Assembly: GCA_910591455.2 (NCBI GenBank)
Contig: OU342824.1
Coordinates: 1,211,001-1,275,000 of the forward strand
Length of the DNA stretch: 64,000 nt
Direction of reading: 5' to 3'
Source of the DNA: Pholis gunnellus
Taxonomy: Eukaryota; Chordata; Actinopteri; Perciformes; Pholidae
Below are positions 12,330 through 23,825 of the stretch, in pieces. A program made the position numbers and the translations under genes. Under the pieces are notes generated by a model. The model saw only the letters and a program-made list of their open reading frames with translations, was not told where the DNA came from and did no database searches. Positions within the stretch are counted from its first letter, which is position 1, and the number at the start of each line of letters is the position of its first letter.

Positions 12330-12713
12330 TCTCTCCACCTTCTCCTGTCTGTGTGAATGTGAGCTTCTTGTATGCAGCCTGTCCTCTTTCCACCTGGAAG
12401 CAGTCTGAAATCCTTCTGGATCCATTTTACTCATATATCTTTGCATTCTATGTATATTTCGGTCATTTGGATTGTCTATACTCTAGTTTAATTCTGTTGT
12501 TTATTCTGTACACATTTTGCATGTCTGTCATTCCTGGGACAGACTCCTGAGCTGCTCTTTCAGAGTTTTCATACCTTTTTTCCCTGTTAAAAGTTTTTTT
12601 GGGGGGGGTTGTTTTCCCTTATCTGAATTGAGGGTCTAAGGATGGAATGTGTCGTATGCTGTACAGATTGTAAAGCCTCTTGTGGCAAAGTTGTGATACT
12701 GGGCTATACAAAT
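12330..12713 (+). repeat. LINE/SINE-type 3' tail fragment (plus orientation)
   Basis: The segment ends with GTAAAGCCTCTTGTGGCAAAG, then TGTGATACTGGGCTATACAAATATAATTGACA. This is the form of a common fish retroposon 3' tail. The same tail, inverted, is recognisable at 25376-25440. A G-run lies at 12601-12608. No reverse-transcriptase domain is preserved. Confidence 0.55.
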
Positions 12714-13940
12714 ATAATTGACATGACTCTTTCTCTTGCTCATAAATTGCCAGTAGACAAGACAAGCATTCAGTATTGACACAGTAAAGATCTGAAAAAA
12801 GAGCAGCATGTGAGTGAAACATGTGCACGGTGGACATCGGCACGCTGGTTAGAATGGTAGCAGGTAGTTAGTGTGATGCAGGCACATCCAATAGACATTG
12901 GGGTTTCACACGAAAAAAGACAGAATCAGTCCTCACGTAAAGCAGTGTTTTCTGTGCCTAAACCTTACCAAACCATAGTGCTGTTACATCATTAAACAGA
13001 ATTTTCCAACATGGATTTATTTTGAAAGGCACAGACAAATGATATCATTCTGATATGGCCGACAGATGAAGCAAAACACTTCCATTAATTTAAACATTTT
13101 AAAAATGTCGATCTAAGACAAACTGAACTGACCTCTTTGCTTCCTTAATATGAAGTTATTCCAGAAGAGAGGGAAGATCCTAAACTGTAAACCAAAGGAA
13201 TGTCATGTTATGAGAGAAAAGCTGTTTGGTATGACAGGAGAGGCAGGAAAGTGGGATTACACAAAATATGATGGGATTAGATTTCATGTACACACCTGCT
13301 CGAGCAGGATCATGTCATCATTACAGATCTATAGTTTCTAAGGGAGTTAATTGATTGCGTATTCAATTAACCACCCAAAATCCCAAACCCTGACTCTTCC
13401 CATTACAAGAGATGAGCAGTCAGAAGAGCCCCCTCTGCCTTCTAATCCTGAAACTCACTGCAATCCCTGCCTGCTGTTCATTTGATCCAATACAGAAATA
13501 ATTATAAGATGAAGCGGTAGCTGTTAGGCTCTAAACAGACAGTACAGAGAGGAAGATGTCATGGAAATAAATATATGCAGCCAAATACGCAATCACACAC
13601 GTATATAAGCATATAAACAGGCGTTTATTGTATAATGTGGGAAACACTGAGTAGAAGGTTTGAAATTACGTCAGGGCAAGCAAGAGCCTCTACGTTTGAA
13701 AGATAGTTTATTAAGTGGCACATAAAGGAGGAAATGCCTGACACACACACACACACATACATACATTTGCTGTCAGCATACAGCCCTTGTGATCAACGTG
13801 TGATTAGGGCAAAGGCCATCACATATCACATTAGAAACAGGAACACAATGTCTAGTAATCACAGCGGAACAGTGCCCTTATCGAAACTGTATATACGCAC
13901 TCGACAACATGCACACACACTGACAGATGACAACAATCAA
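12714..13940. other. No gene seen
   Basis: Unique-looking AT-rich DNA with a short CA tract at 13738-13757. Confidence 0.5.
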
Positions 13941-13949
13941 TGGACGTGA

Positions 13950-14250
13950 GCCAGTGTGGGCGGGACATGCTCAGTGCTCCAACCAGGCCGCTGCTCTAAA
14001 CCCAGCTCCGCCTGCACCTATGATTTTGACCTATGAGGCTCCAGTAAGGAGAACCTTAAATACGTCAGCGCACTCTGTTACAAGCGCCTTTTTACGAATA
14101 TCTCAACTATATGTTGGGTGTTGGTTGTTAGGTCCGTGCACGTATAACTGCCGGAATATAATACTCCGTTTAAGCTTGAAATAAAGCATTTGATTAACTA
14201 AACTACAAATTGACTCTCTCCGTTGTCTCTACGAAGTTTTTCACAACAAA
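13950..14250 (+). repeat. Possible solo LTR-like sequence
   Basis: A TATAATACTCC box-like sequence at about 14157 is followed by a polyadenylation signal AATAAA at about 14180 and by a sequence ending TTTTTCACAACA near 14248. The compactness of promoter-like and polyA signals suggests an LTR, but no partner LTR, primer-binding site or target duplication was found. Confidence 0.22.
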
Positions 14251-15180
14251 GAGGAGTCTGAAGTGAGAAAAAACTAAAACCTTAACGAGTTCCAGACTCC
14301 GTGAACATAGTGTGTCAGCCGAAACCCATCAGCACAGACAGGACACTCTGTTTACTCTGTTCCCAAGGAACAGAGGCACAGCTGCATTTCCTTCTATACT
14401 GCAGACATTACTATTACTAAACACATATTTCCCAACACTTTGAAATGCTATTACAGACTTTGCAATCTTTCATATCTGATATTTTTTTGTCTAAAAAGCA
14501 TGAACAGCGTGTTTGCGAGCAGGTTTTGCAATTTATTAATGAAGTGCCATGGAATATAAAGAGGAGCAGTTTATAAAAGATTCTGAAGACCTGAAAGCTG
14601 GACAAATGTACGCTTTATAAACTATAAAAGGAAAAAATCCAGCTCGCGCACCAGTTCAAACATGTTAAGAACGCTGCTAGACGCTAAAATCCATTTGTCA
14701 ACACGACGAATCTGCATGCAAATTTTTGGCATGATCACTATGCACACCAGTTCTGATGCAAAATATTTGCGGGCCTGTTGGGTTTCCTCTTGAATAGAGA
14801 AACGTTAACTACACAATACATGAACAAATCAGACCCAAAATGTTATGCTAACGCCAACGTTAGTCAGCTACATATCAGCTACATTACCATCTTCATTGTA
14901 TCCCAGCTGCTGGGCGATCTCAAGCCATATATTGTTCTTTATTTGGTTATAGGGTTGTCATGGTGTTTGTATTATATTATTTGGTGCTGAGAAGGGGACT
15001 GCCTATTGGTCTGAAGGCTCTTTATTCCAAAACACCAATAGTCTGAAAAATGTCCTGTCCCAAAATAGCCCCTTCGTCCCCTTCGAAAACAAACTAAAAA
15101 TAAACACACTCTCCATGAAACAAACAAAAGCACATTTCTTATGTCATTAGTTGGAACAAAGGATTCCGTTGGTCAAACAT
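14251..15180. other. No gene seen
   Basis: Unique-looking DNA; a 70-codon frame at 14778-14990 and its antisense neighbours have no recognisable domain. Confidence 0.5.
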
Positions 15181-15188
15181 ATATTTAT

Positions 15189-17738
15189 TAGGGGTGGGAA
15201 TCGCGAGAGATCCCACGATACGATATTATCACGATACTTAGGTCACGATACTGCGATATTATCACAATACTGCAATATGCTGAGTATTGCGATAACATAT
15301 ATTGCGATTTATTACCTTTTTTCAACTGCAAATTATGTCCCCAAAGGAAAACTGTGTCAACATGTTTTATCTAATAAGATAAAGTTTTCAGTCTGTTCAT
15401 CTCACTTCAATCATTTTTATTGTAGCAAAATGGGATTGTCAAGCAGACATACTGACCTACACTGTCATAAATGTTGCATGCACCTGACAAACTTAACTGA
15501 ATGCAAACGTGTCTATAACTTCTATAAGTACGATATAAGAGTTATATAACTGGTATAACTTGCGATGCGTGGACGTCGAGGGCAGAGAGCCAGTTATGAG
15601 CTGCACTCTCCCCATGAGCCTGGCTGCTGTTGGCAGATTTAACGCCCGTTGTGAGGCCAGATTGAGCGGGTGAGCGAAACACTTCACATGCAGCCAGGCA
15701 CATGCACCATATGGTGCAAACAATGAATAGACGCTGCCGTATTTACGTCTAGATGACGTTATGTTGAGTGTTGATGGAGCTGCTATAATATTAGCATAGA
15801 ATAGCACCGATCGGTCCGAGCTCCATTGAGAAAACAAGTACAAATCGGCATCATTACGTAGTTATTTCGGAGTCCCTTTTTGTCGGTTTCTTGGCGTTAA
15901 ATCACAGCCAAATCAGTTTATTTTGTGTTCATACAGCTGTAGTAAACAGCCGACGTGTGGCTTGCTAGACACAGTGAGCTCAATGAAATCCACGGAGCTC
16001 CTCCGGACTATGTTATGTTTCTATGGTATGTGTCAGTTTCATTGGGGACCCCATTATCCAAATTGTGTTGCCATTTAAATTCAGGGAGTCTGCTTTGAAA
16101 GTGGCCCATGATGAATCTGGACACTAGGGGGGTCAGGAAAACCTATGATCGGGTCCTACGGCATTTCTTTTGGCCGCGTTTGAAAAAAGATGTTGCGGCT
16201 TATGTTAAGTCATGTCACACGTGTCAGCTCACTGGCAAACCAAATCAGAGGATTTTCTCCTGCTCCTTTGTTCCTCATTCCAGCTATCGGCCAGTCTTTC
16301 GAGCATTTAATTATTGGTTGTGTGGGTCCGCTACCTTGTTCTAGGTTGGGCGCAGTTTATCTCCTCACGGTAATGTGTCAGAATACCCGTTATCCGGCTG
16401 CATATCCGTTGCGCACGATAACTTCTAGGTCTGTGGTGCGCACTCTCACCCAGTTCATGTTGATTTTTGGTATTCCAAAGGTTATTCAAACTGATCAGGA
16501 TTTGAATTTCACCTCCCGTCTGTTTGCTCAAGTGTTGAAACAGCTTCAGGTCAAGCACAATAAAGCGTCTGCCTATCATGTGCAAAGTCAGGGGGCATTA
16601 GAACGCTTCCACCAGACACTGTCGCGGGCGTATTGTATTCAGATGGAGAGGGACTGGGAGGAGGGGTTGCCCTGGTTGATGCTGGCAGCTAGGGAGGTGA
16701 CGCAGGAGAGCACGGGGTTCAGTCCGAATGATTTGGTGTTTGGACATACAGTGCGCGGCCCGTTGACTGTGTTATATGATCGGTGGAAGGAAGCAGAACC
16801 TCCTGGAAACCTAATTGAATATGTCAATGGTTTCCGACATAGGTTGTATTCAGCTGGAGAGCTGGCAAAACAGAACCTGTCAGCTGTACAAGGAAAGATG
16901 AAAACACTGTTTGATCGACGGGCTGAGCGTCGGGTGTTTGGTGTGGGAAACCAGGTATTGGCGCTGTTGCCTATTGTCAGCTCGCCATTCCAGGCGAAGT
17001 TCACGGGTCCGCATAAGGTTCTGAAACAAACATCTGAACACAACTACATTATTTCCACTCCCGAACGCAGGGAAGCCACTCAACTTTGCCAAGTGAATTT
17101 GTTAAAGCCATATTACAGTCGCGTGTCTGGTCCAACTAGTGCTGAAGTACAGTCCCCTCCGGAGCCCGCACGGCCGACGTGTTCGGTGGGGAGCGTGTCT
17201 GTGGTTTATGCCCCTCAGCCCGTGGCAGCTGGGGAAGAAGATGGGTTACCTTGTCCTGATCCAGCTGTGCTGCAAGGACGTTTAAATAACTCTGAGTCAC
17301 TGTGCAACTTACCTGTGTTGCTGGGTCATTTAGCGGGGCCAAAGCGGGAGGAGCTATCTGAACTCATCAGCGCTTTTCCTTGCTTGTTTATTGACACTCC
17401 TACTCAGACACACCTCATCGAGCACGATATAGATGTTGGAGATGCTCAGCCAGTTAGGCAGAGATTCTATCGTGTTAACCCTGAAAAACGTACAAAAAGT
17501 ACATGTTGGAGTATGGAATTGCTGGAATCGCATTTCTGATTTCTTTCTCCGATCGATGTCTCTTTGTTTTGACCAACTTCCTACCAATCACACTGACCCA
17601 TGACCTCTTCTGACCTCACCAGAAAACAACTCAGCACCATCTAGTGGACTGAAAAAGCAATTGATTTTATTTTTCTAGTACTATTTTTCTAGTACCACGC
17701 CACGCAAAATATATCGCATATTTTTTCCCGCACCCCTA
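15189..17738. mobile_element. Composite hAT transposon, 2550 bp, perfect 8-bp duplication, carrying a Gmr1-like fragment
   Basis: The left end TAGGGGTGGGAA and the right end (reverse complement TAGGGGTGCGGGAA) are flanked by ATATTTAT at 15181-15188 and 17739-17746. This is a perfect 8-bp duplication. The subterminal DNA is rich in CGATAT/ATCGCG-type words (15205-15310 and 17710-17728). The outer parts contain no transposase. Between about 16030 and 17525 lies an integrase-to-RT-leader stretch of a Ty3/Gypsy element. The part at 15700-16022 is shared with the Harbinger-type MITE at 36850-37150. The perfect duplication shows that the two ends moved together as a hAT element. Whether the retrotransposon piece was inside at that time cannot be read directly. 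Confidence 0.9.
16035..17530 (+). pseudogene. Gmr1-like Ty3/Gypsy pol fragment: integrase followed by RT leader
   Basis: About 16040-16250 encodes the integrase zinc-binding region (RESALKVAHDESGH, then FFWPRLKKDV and CHTCQ). It is broken by a stop and a frame change near 16127. From 16190 a 449-codon frame runs to 17539, and its integrase part is recognisable from about residue 25. The core has GCVGPLP at residues 43-49, where the family has Asp before CVGPLP, so the first catalytic residue is Gly. The later motifs TDQDLNFTS and ALERFHQT keep the second Asp and the Glu. A GPY/F-like module follows (FTGPHKV, NYII), then a Pro-rich linker. Near the C-end, HLIEHDIDVGDAQPVRQRF is the leader that normally precedes reverse transcriptase, and the frame is lost soon afterwards. 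Integrase lying before RT is the Ty1/copia-like order described for Gmr1 elements of fish and other deuterostomes. No LTRs, gag, protease or RT core are present. It cannot be functional. Confidence 0.85.
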
Positions 17739-17746
17739 ATATTTAT

Positions 17747-18145
17747 GCAGTGCAAATTTTACAGAAAATACGTGCTTTGGGTGAACCGGAGAACCAAGAA
17801 AGTGGATCACATTTGCCCAGTTCTCAGATCTGTGCACTGGCTTTCTGCCTGTCAAATAATTCATTTTTAGAATATTACTGTTTGGTTGGAAAGCAATGAA
17901 TGGTACAGCCCCAAAATATATTTCAGATATTTGCTACATTGTGTTGTTTGTGTTGTGTGTGTGGAGAAGGTTCAGTTTCTGTGCACCACTTCTGGAACCC
18001 AGAAGATGGAAGTTCTGCTCCAATTCTCAGTTCTTTTAATTGTTTTAATCAAGGCTTAAAGACAGATGGCTTTCATGAAATTAAATCGTTTTAAATTGTA
18101 TTCTTCTGTTTCTTTTGTATATTTCCATTTTAGCTTATTTGTAGT
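17747..18145 (+). pseudogene. L2-like LINE 3' remnant
   Basis: The plus strand gives HICPVLRSVHWLS at about 17803-17841, the relic of the HITPVLRSLHWLPV block near the end of fish L2-type reverse transcriptases. A degenerate YLLHCV-like segment and a T-rich 3' region follow. It is full of stops and frameshifts and starts next to the hAT target duplication. Confidence 0.6.
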
Positions 18146-19139
18146 TCTTTTAATAACCTCCTGGGAACCGAGGGAAAACAGTGTCTTCCAACTTCTTATT
18201 TTTTGTGATTTCCTACCTATTTAAAGCTGTTATGCACGATGCCCCCAAATTCGGGTCAAACCCATTGGCCAAAACTGAAAAGATTACCCCTTCTTCATAG
18301 ACGCTGGTCTAGACTCAGTTTTTTCACAGAATGGAGGAGAGAGACCGGGAGCACATGGTTGCAAGGATTAATTTCTTTTTGTGGCGATTTTCATCCAGAA
18401 AACCATCTCAAGGTGCGAAGCGTTTCAATTATTTTGCTGTTTGGCTGTGTTAGATGAATTGTAACTTTTTAATGGTTTGAAGGAGAAGAATTTGGAAGAT
18501 ATTGTTGGATTCTGTGTGGAGACCTCATGCTCTTTGATATGCGGTTTGTCTGTGAAAGTGCTGTAGTTTTTGGCTGGTATCGGTAACGGAGAAAAGAGCT
18601 CGCCGTCTCCTGGCGAAAAATAGGTGAAATTGTGGTAGTACTTGTAGTATATTGTAGTACTTTGTGTATATATATATATATGTTTTTGAGTGATTAAAAT
18701 AGCGTACATGGTCCATTTTATCAGAATCTCTTCGTTACGTGGGTATATGATATGTCATAAAAAACACTTATGCGTTCTCAGAAGTACTTTGTACTACATG
18801 TGTACACTGTCGCCCTCCCTCTGGGACCAAATTGGGTCCTGTTAGAGGATAGAGGGTTTTAAACCAATAACTTGATTAAAAAACAAAATCATTCATCCAT
18901 CTGGTTTATTTGAAGAGTGAACAGTAGAACTAAATTAGAACAGATATGTTTATTTTAATTTTGATTTAGTTATTCGTCAAACCTAAACCAATCTAATTTT
19001 GTTCATCATTGTTCTTCATTTCTTCTTTTGCATGTTTTATTTTTAGCGGTGATAATCCTGGACGCATTTTCTCCTTTTGGTAATGCAGAGGAACATCTTG
19101 CATTTGGTACACCTCATGTACGTCTTGCTTCTGCAGCCC

Positions 19140-21710
19140 TTATTTCTGCATCGTTCTGCATGCTTGGTATCCATCATCTCTGGCTCCAAGTCTACGGATA
19201 AATGGCTCTGGTTGTGGGACCCTCATTTTGGTTGGTGGCTGATACTCTTCTTCACTGTCTTCACTGCTGTCATCAAGCTCTGGACAATCCAACAGCTCTT
19301 CAACTAGGTGCAATTTGAAGTCCAGGTATTGTTGGGTGTTCTTCGCTGGTTGGTTAAACGCTTTGCTGTCAGACTTGTATTGGATCCAGGAGTTTGTGAT
19401 GGCAACATCAAAGAAGTGAGTAATCAGACGCAATGTCCATTTATTGGTCCTGCTTGACATGCGATAAAAGCTCAACATGAGGTCACATAGGTCCACGCAG
19501 AGATGGGCAAAAATACATCAAAATGTATTTTGATACAAAATACAAAATACCCCCAAATAAATGATTACAACAAAATACAAAATACTGGTGCCAGAAAATG
19601 TAACAAAATACATGTATTTTGTATTTAAAATATAGGAAATACTTTTTTCTGGATTTTCCGTTTTCTCACAATGTGGTATAGCAGAGCATTCAGGTTTATA
19701 TAATGTACATAAAGCTCTGGTGAACCCCACAAACAGGAAGAACAGTCACAGAATGTCAGTGTAACTTAGCAAAGCTATTGAAAGACAACTTGATTATGTA
19801 TATATATATTTTTATTAATGGGACTTAACAGCCCATAAACTTTGGCTTTGTATCAACAAGAACATATTCATCACATATGACATACAAGCTCCCAATCTCC
19901 CTCTTCCTATAGCTAGCTACTCGACTGATAAGCTAACTTGCTAAACACTGGCTATGCACTAGCCTAGACAGCATGCTAGTGTCATTAGCATGTTAGCATC
20001 GATGGCTAGCTTGATATTATAACCATCACCATGTTTATACAATAGGCTATGTAGCCAGACCCAGACATAAATTATACATCAAGCTAGTTGACATCTGTCA
20101 CACTCAGATACAATATTTACCTTGACAGACAATCCGTTGAACTTGAAGATCTGAAGACTGAACTCGTGAACTGTTTTTTGATTCGTGGAGAAAGTATTTT
20201 GAGTATTTTAAATACAAAATTACTCCACTCTGAAGTATTTTGTTACAAATTACGTTCGACTTTTAATCGGCCCTATCAAATACAAATTACAAAATACTCA
20301 AAAGTATTTGAAATACGTATTTCAAATAGAAGTAATAGAAATACTGCCCATCTCTGGGTCCACGCCACCCATGTTGTCATTGTACTGTCTGATCACTGCT
20401 GGTCTTCTCACCTGGACATGAACTTTTTCTTTCTTGGACCATCTGGTGCAGATATCTTCAGGATCTTTCCCATGTACAGTGGAAGCCATCAGCACTGGTT
20501 TGTTGTCGAACTATTTCGTGATTGCCAGCTCAGGACTCTTTCTGACCACAGACACCACACATGCTCCTCTCTTTGGGACTCAGTTCTTCATTATAGTTCC
20601 AGTTGCTGGAAGGCCCTTTGCCAGCAATGCATCCATGAGATCGATTGTTGTGGAGTATCGGTCGAAGAATAGGTGAGTTCCTGTGGGAACAGATTCAACC
20701 ATGCGTAGGAATGATGCTGCTCCAAAACCCAATCTTTGGTCCCTGAATGTATTCTACCCTTGGTACACTTCGAGATCCAGCATCAGACCATTTGGAGAAG
20801 CAAGAACAAAGATCTTTAGGCCAGTAGGGTTTGGCTTGCCTGGAACATATTGCCTGACTGGACAGCGGCCTGTGAAAGGGATGATTTGCTCATCAATGAA
20901 GACCTTCTCAGACTTTGGAAGGCTGACACAGCCTTGCCTCACGCGGTCAAGTAATGGCCTGACTCTCCAATAAATGTCTGCCTCCTTTGTTTCCTCTGTT
21001 ACATCCAGGTCATCCACTATCTTGAGTGAGCTTCTCAGCTTAAAGAACCTATCCCTTGCCATTTTGCTGCTTATAACTGGCACTTTTGTTTTTTTGGCCC
21101 AATACATTTTAATTCTGGGGTAGGTCATGTGGACTGATATGCCAAAGAAGATCTTAATTTCTTGTGGAGTAGTATTCAGAGCCACTCCTCTAGTTTGCTG
21201 CTCTTTTTGATTTATGAATGCTGCCAAATCTTCAGACTTTGTTGTCAATGTACTGGGAAAAGTACTGAATTGGACTCCAGTCTGCACGGGTTGTAGAGTC
21301 ATCTTGACAGTCAGGAAGCCCAGGTAGCACAGGTGTGAATCTATTATGATGGAAAATAACACCAATAAATAAAAGGTAATAACAGGAATAATAATTAAAC
21401 CTCACACAAATCTATTTGGATTAAATTCAGTCAGGTCGTAGTGCATCATTGGGATAAAACATAGGCCTACGTGCTACTCTTGGCCCACAGAGGACGACGT
21501 CTTTCCTGCTCCTCTGTGTCTGTATCATCTGAGCCTCCTGTATTGTCGTTGTCTTCTTCTTCTTCTACTTCTTCTTCTTCTTTTTCACCAGGCTCACACT
21601 CATCCTCATCTCTCTCATCATCTGAAAGCTCCAAATTTGACTCTCCCTCAACTATCCGGTACAGAATCCTTCTTGCTTGAGTTCTGACTATTATTTCAAA
21701 AAACAAATAA
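19140..21710 (-). pseudogene. piggyBac transposase (DDE_Tnp_1_7) pseudogene, split by a hAT MITE
   Basis: Reading leftwards, 21467-21706 gives an acidic N-terminal segment (SNLELSDDERDEDE and a Glu-rich run), as in many piggyBac transposases. 20754-21365 encodes IYWRVRPLLDRVRQGC and then VFIDEQIIPFTGRCPVRQYV with PGKPNPTGLKIFVLASP, the core holding the first catalytic Asp. The frame then stops at a TAG just after DLEVYQG. Past it, the same frame continues with VESVPTGTHLFFDRYSTT (second catalytic Asp) down to about 20357. The third-Asp motif NMGGVD is cut by an 859-bp hAT MITE (19498-20356), and LCDLMLSFYRMSSRTNKW resumes at 19140-19490. The enzyme family excises and inserts elements at TTAA. 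This copy is dead by a stop, by the insertion and by further degeneration around 20520-20600. No Cys-rich C-terminal domain was recognised. Confidence 0.9.
19498..20356. mobile_element. hAT MITE, 859 bp, perfect 8-bp target duplication, inside piggyBac
   Basis: The terminal inverted repeats CAGAGATGGGCA and TGCCCATCTCTG are exact, and GGTCCACG flanks both sides (19490-19497 and 20357-20364). Subterminal regions are packed with AAAATAC/GTATTTTG words on both sides. No transposase is encoded; the 194-codon frame starting at 20088 crosses the right boundary into antisense piggyBac and is a shadow. Confidence 0.93.
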
Positions 21711-22055
21711 CTGAAGTGCTTTCGGAACTAAATATATTATTCCTGACATGTTAATAAACAAGAAAATATATGGATATCATAGTAAAAAAAACAAACTAAA
21801 TAATATTTGACTTACCCTTTAACTTTCCTTAAAATGTGCTGGCTGATACAGACGCCATCTTGTGGCGAAAGGAAGAGGAAGTTGTCGTCATCCCACCCCT
21901 ACCCCTGTGATATCACTGGAAAGCCCAGGGTGTCCTCTTTAGAATACAGCAGGACTTGATAGGGTAACTCAAATGCATAAAAGGAGAGATTAAAAACCAA
22001 ACTGTCCACTACAGAGGACATAAATGAATACGCTGGGTCTCAGGACCAATATTTA

Positions 22056-22849
22056 TGATTATTTTTTATTGCATTCTGTATCCACCTGCAGAGCTTTCCT
22101 ATTTTGACAAGCAAGGCTAAGGTGATAATTACGGTCACACAAAGGTTGTGGTATACATTAATGGTTCTGTTTCTTTGAAATACTTTCTTTATACATGAAC
22201 GGATGTTTAAATATTGGCAGCAGGGGTTGCAGTTTCAGGGTACCTGCAGGAGGGACTAAGACATTCCTGCAGGAGGGACTAAGACATTCTTTGTTCAAGT
22301 AGCCATTGGTCTGCTGAAGTCCATCAGGTGAACACTGTCCTGGAGACAGCTATCATCTGTTGTTCACACACTTAATGACCCATTGCTTCTGCATTTTACA
22401 GTAGAATTGGTGGGACGTTCTTTTTACGAGAGCTTGTGCTGTCTGATTTGTATTGTTCAATTTCATTTTTACAATTGATGCTTGTTGTAGCTGCAAATCT
22501 AATTTCCCAGAGTGGGACATTAAAGCTGAACTGAAGGGGTCAAATCAATTCTCTCAGGGCAGGGGTCAAGGGTCAGGGGCTGCACTGATGATAACAGCCT
22601 AATAAAAAGACGAGGCTGAGCACACTGTTAACATCTACAGTACCGCGTGTTATAGGCCTTCGCCTTTGGACCCGTCTTGGTCACAGAATGTTTATCAAAA
22701 GCCTGACCTTACTGTTGAGGTATACGTGCCTGAGATATGAGACTGATATGATACACAATGCAGCAGTACTCTGTATCTTATGGTGTGGTTGGAGCTATTC
22801 AATAGCATCCTCGGTGGGAGATGAATAACCTTACCTCACACCTGTGCAA

Positions 22850-22880
<31 letters not shown>

Positions 22881-23239
22881 GATGCATGCAGCATGCATAC
22901 ACTATGTTTTGCCCCTCCGCCGCTCCGGCAGGTCAGGGTCTGTTATGTAAGGTTAAGCAGGCATCAGTACTCTGTCTCCCTGCTGCCTCCTCTGAAGGCC
23001 TGTGGAGCAACTCATCTACATAGTATGAATACGAATGACTAGGACTGTATGCTGAGAGCTAATAGATCCAAGGCTGTTGGTGTGTAATCAGCAAAGAAAG
23101 AGCAGTGATAGAAAGAGTGACCTAGGTCACCACATGGTTGGGCTGTGGAAATGGGTTTGGAGCGATGACTTATGCATACAGGTACGGTATTTTTTTGTGT
23201 TTGAATCTACTTATGTAATAAGTGCAGTGACGTCCTCGG
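22056..23239. other. No gene seen; short tandem duplication and CA tract
   Basis: Contains a perfect 23-bp tandem duplication (22243-22265 and 22266-22288, starting CCTGCAGGAGGGAC) and an (AC)n tract at 22852-22880. Otherwise unique-looking. Confidence 0.6.
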
Positions 23240-23760
23240 GATTCTATTGCTCAGTACACACATGAACCGCACGCCTGCTTATAGGCTAGAGTACCTTATG
23301 TCTAGGTTCTCACAAACGCAGTCTACTCAGTGAGAGTGTGAGCAAACAAGAGAGTGAGAGATTGATTCAATGTTACAGATACAACTCCACCATAAAACAC
23401 ATTTCTAAAAACCAGCCGACAGGCCTTAAAAATAACAACAGGCAGCTAATCTATAGGCTACAACATAGCTTGCTTAAAAATACTTCAGGCCCTGGGATTG
23501 GATGGATGGATGGATGGATGGATACTTTATTCATCCCCAGGGGGAAATTTGTGTGTTACGGACGTTTTGGAGGCCCTTCCCGTCTTTCAAGATAAACCAC
23601 GGCAAAATTTATTCAGCAGTCGTCAATGGACAGCGACAAATGGTATACAGACTTTGAAGCTTAATTTTTAATGTTCACACCAAAAATCAAAATCCAGTTT
23701 CCAATTTTGACAATTCTTTTTCGATTTATCGTTTAAAGCTGGTATTTCTGCACAGTTGCA
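23240..23760. repeat. Unclassified dispersed repeat, copy 1 (paralogue at 63640-64000)
   Basis: The words AGTACCTTATGTCTAGGTT, CGCAGTCTACTCAG, GGCTACAACATA and ACTTCAGGCCCTGGG occur in the same order and spacing at about 63735-63985. Sequence similarity starts at about 23240, and the second copy runs off the window, so the right boundary is unknown. Copy 1 is interrupted at 23497-23554 by a LINE tail missing from copy 2. Confidence 0.75.
23497..23554 (-). mobile_element. LINE 3' tail with (GGAT)n, about 58 bp
   Basis: (GGAT)n followed by ACTTTATTCATCCCCAGGG and GGAAATTT is the inverted form of the 3' terminus seen on many fish RTE-type LINEs. Comparison with the copy near 63985, which reads CCTGGGGCTACAGACG at this point, shows it as an insertion. 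Confidence 0.65.
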
Positions 23761-23825
23761 GAAAAAGATGAGGCTACACCAATATTATTATTATCATACT
23801 ATTTGTAGAGTCCACTGGTGGCTGC

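Larger units (their letters stand above)
18156..22055 (-). mobile_element. piggyBac-type transposon, inactive (ends approximate)
   Basis: The probable left terminus, CCTCCTGGGAACCGAG at about 18156, lies three bases after a TTAA (18150-18153). An imperfect inverted counterpart (reverse complement GGTCCTGAGACCCAGCG) lies near 22030-22055. Both are inferred from similarity between the ends, and I found no clean TTAA at the right. The transposase pseudogene occupies 19140-21710 on the minus strand. Flanking non-coding parts at 18170-19130 and 21720-22030 are AT-rich, with a (TA)n tract at about 18665-18680. Confidence 0.6.

Noticed and set aside
20088..20973. Plus-strand frames of 194, 80 and 96 codons
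   Set aside because: They are antisense to the piggyBac transposase or cross the hAT MITE boundary.
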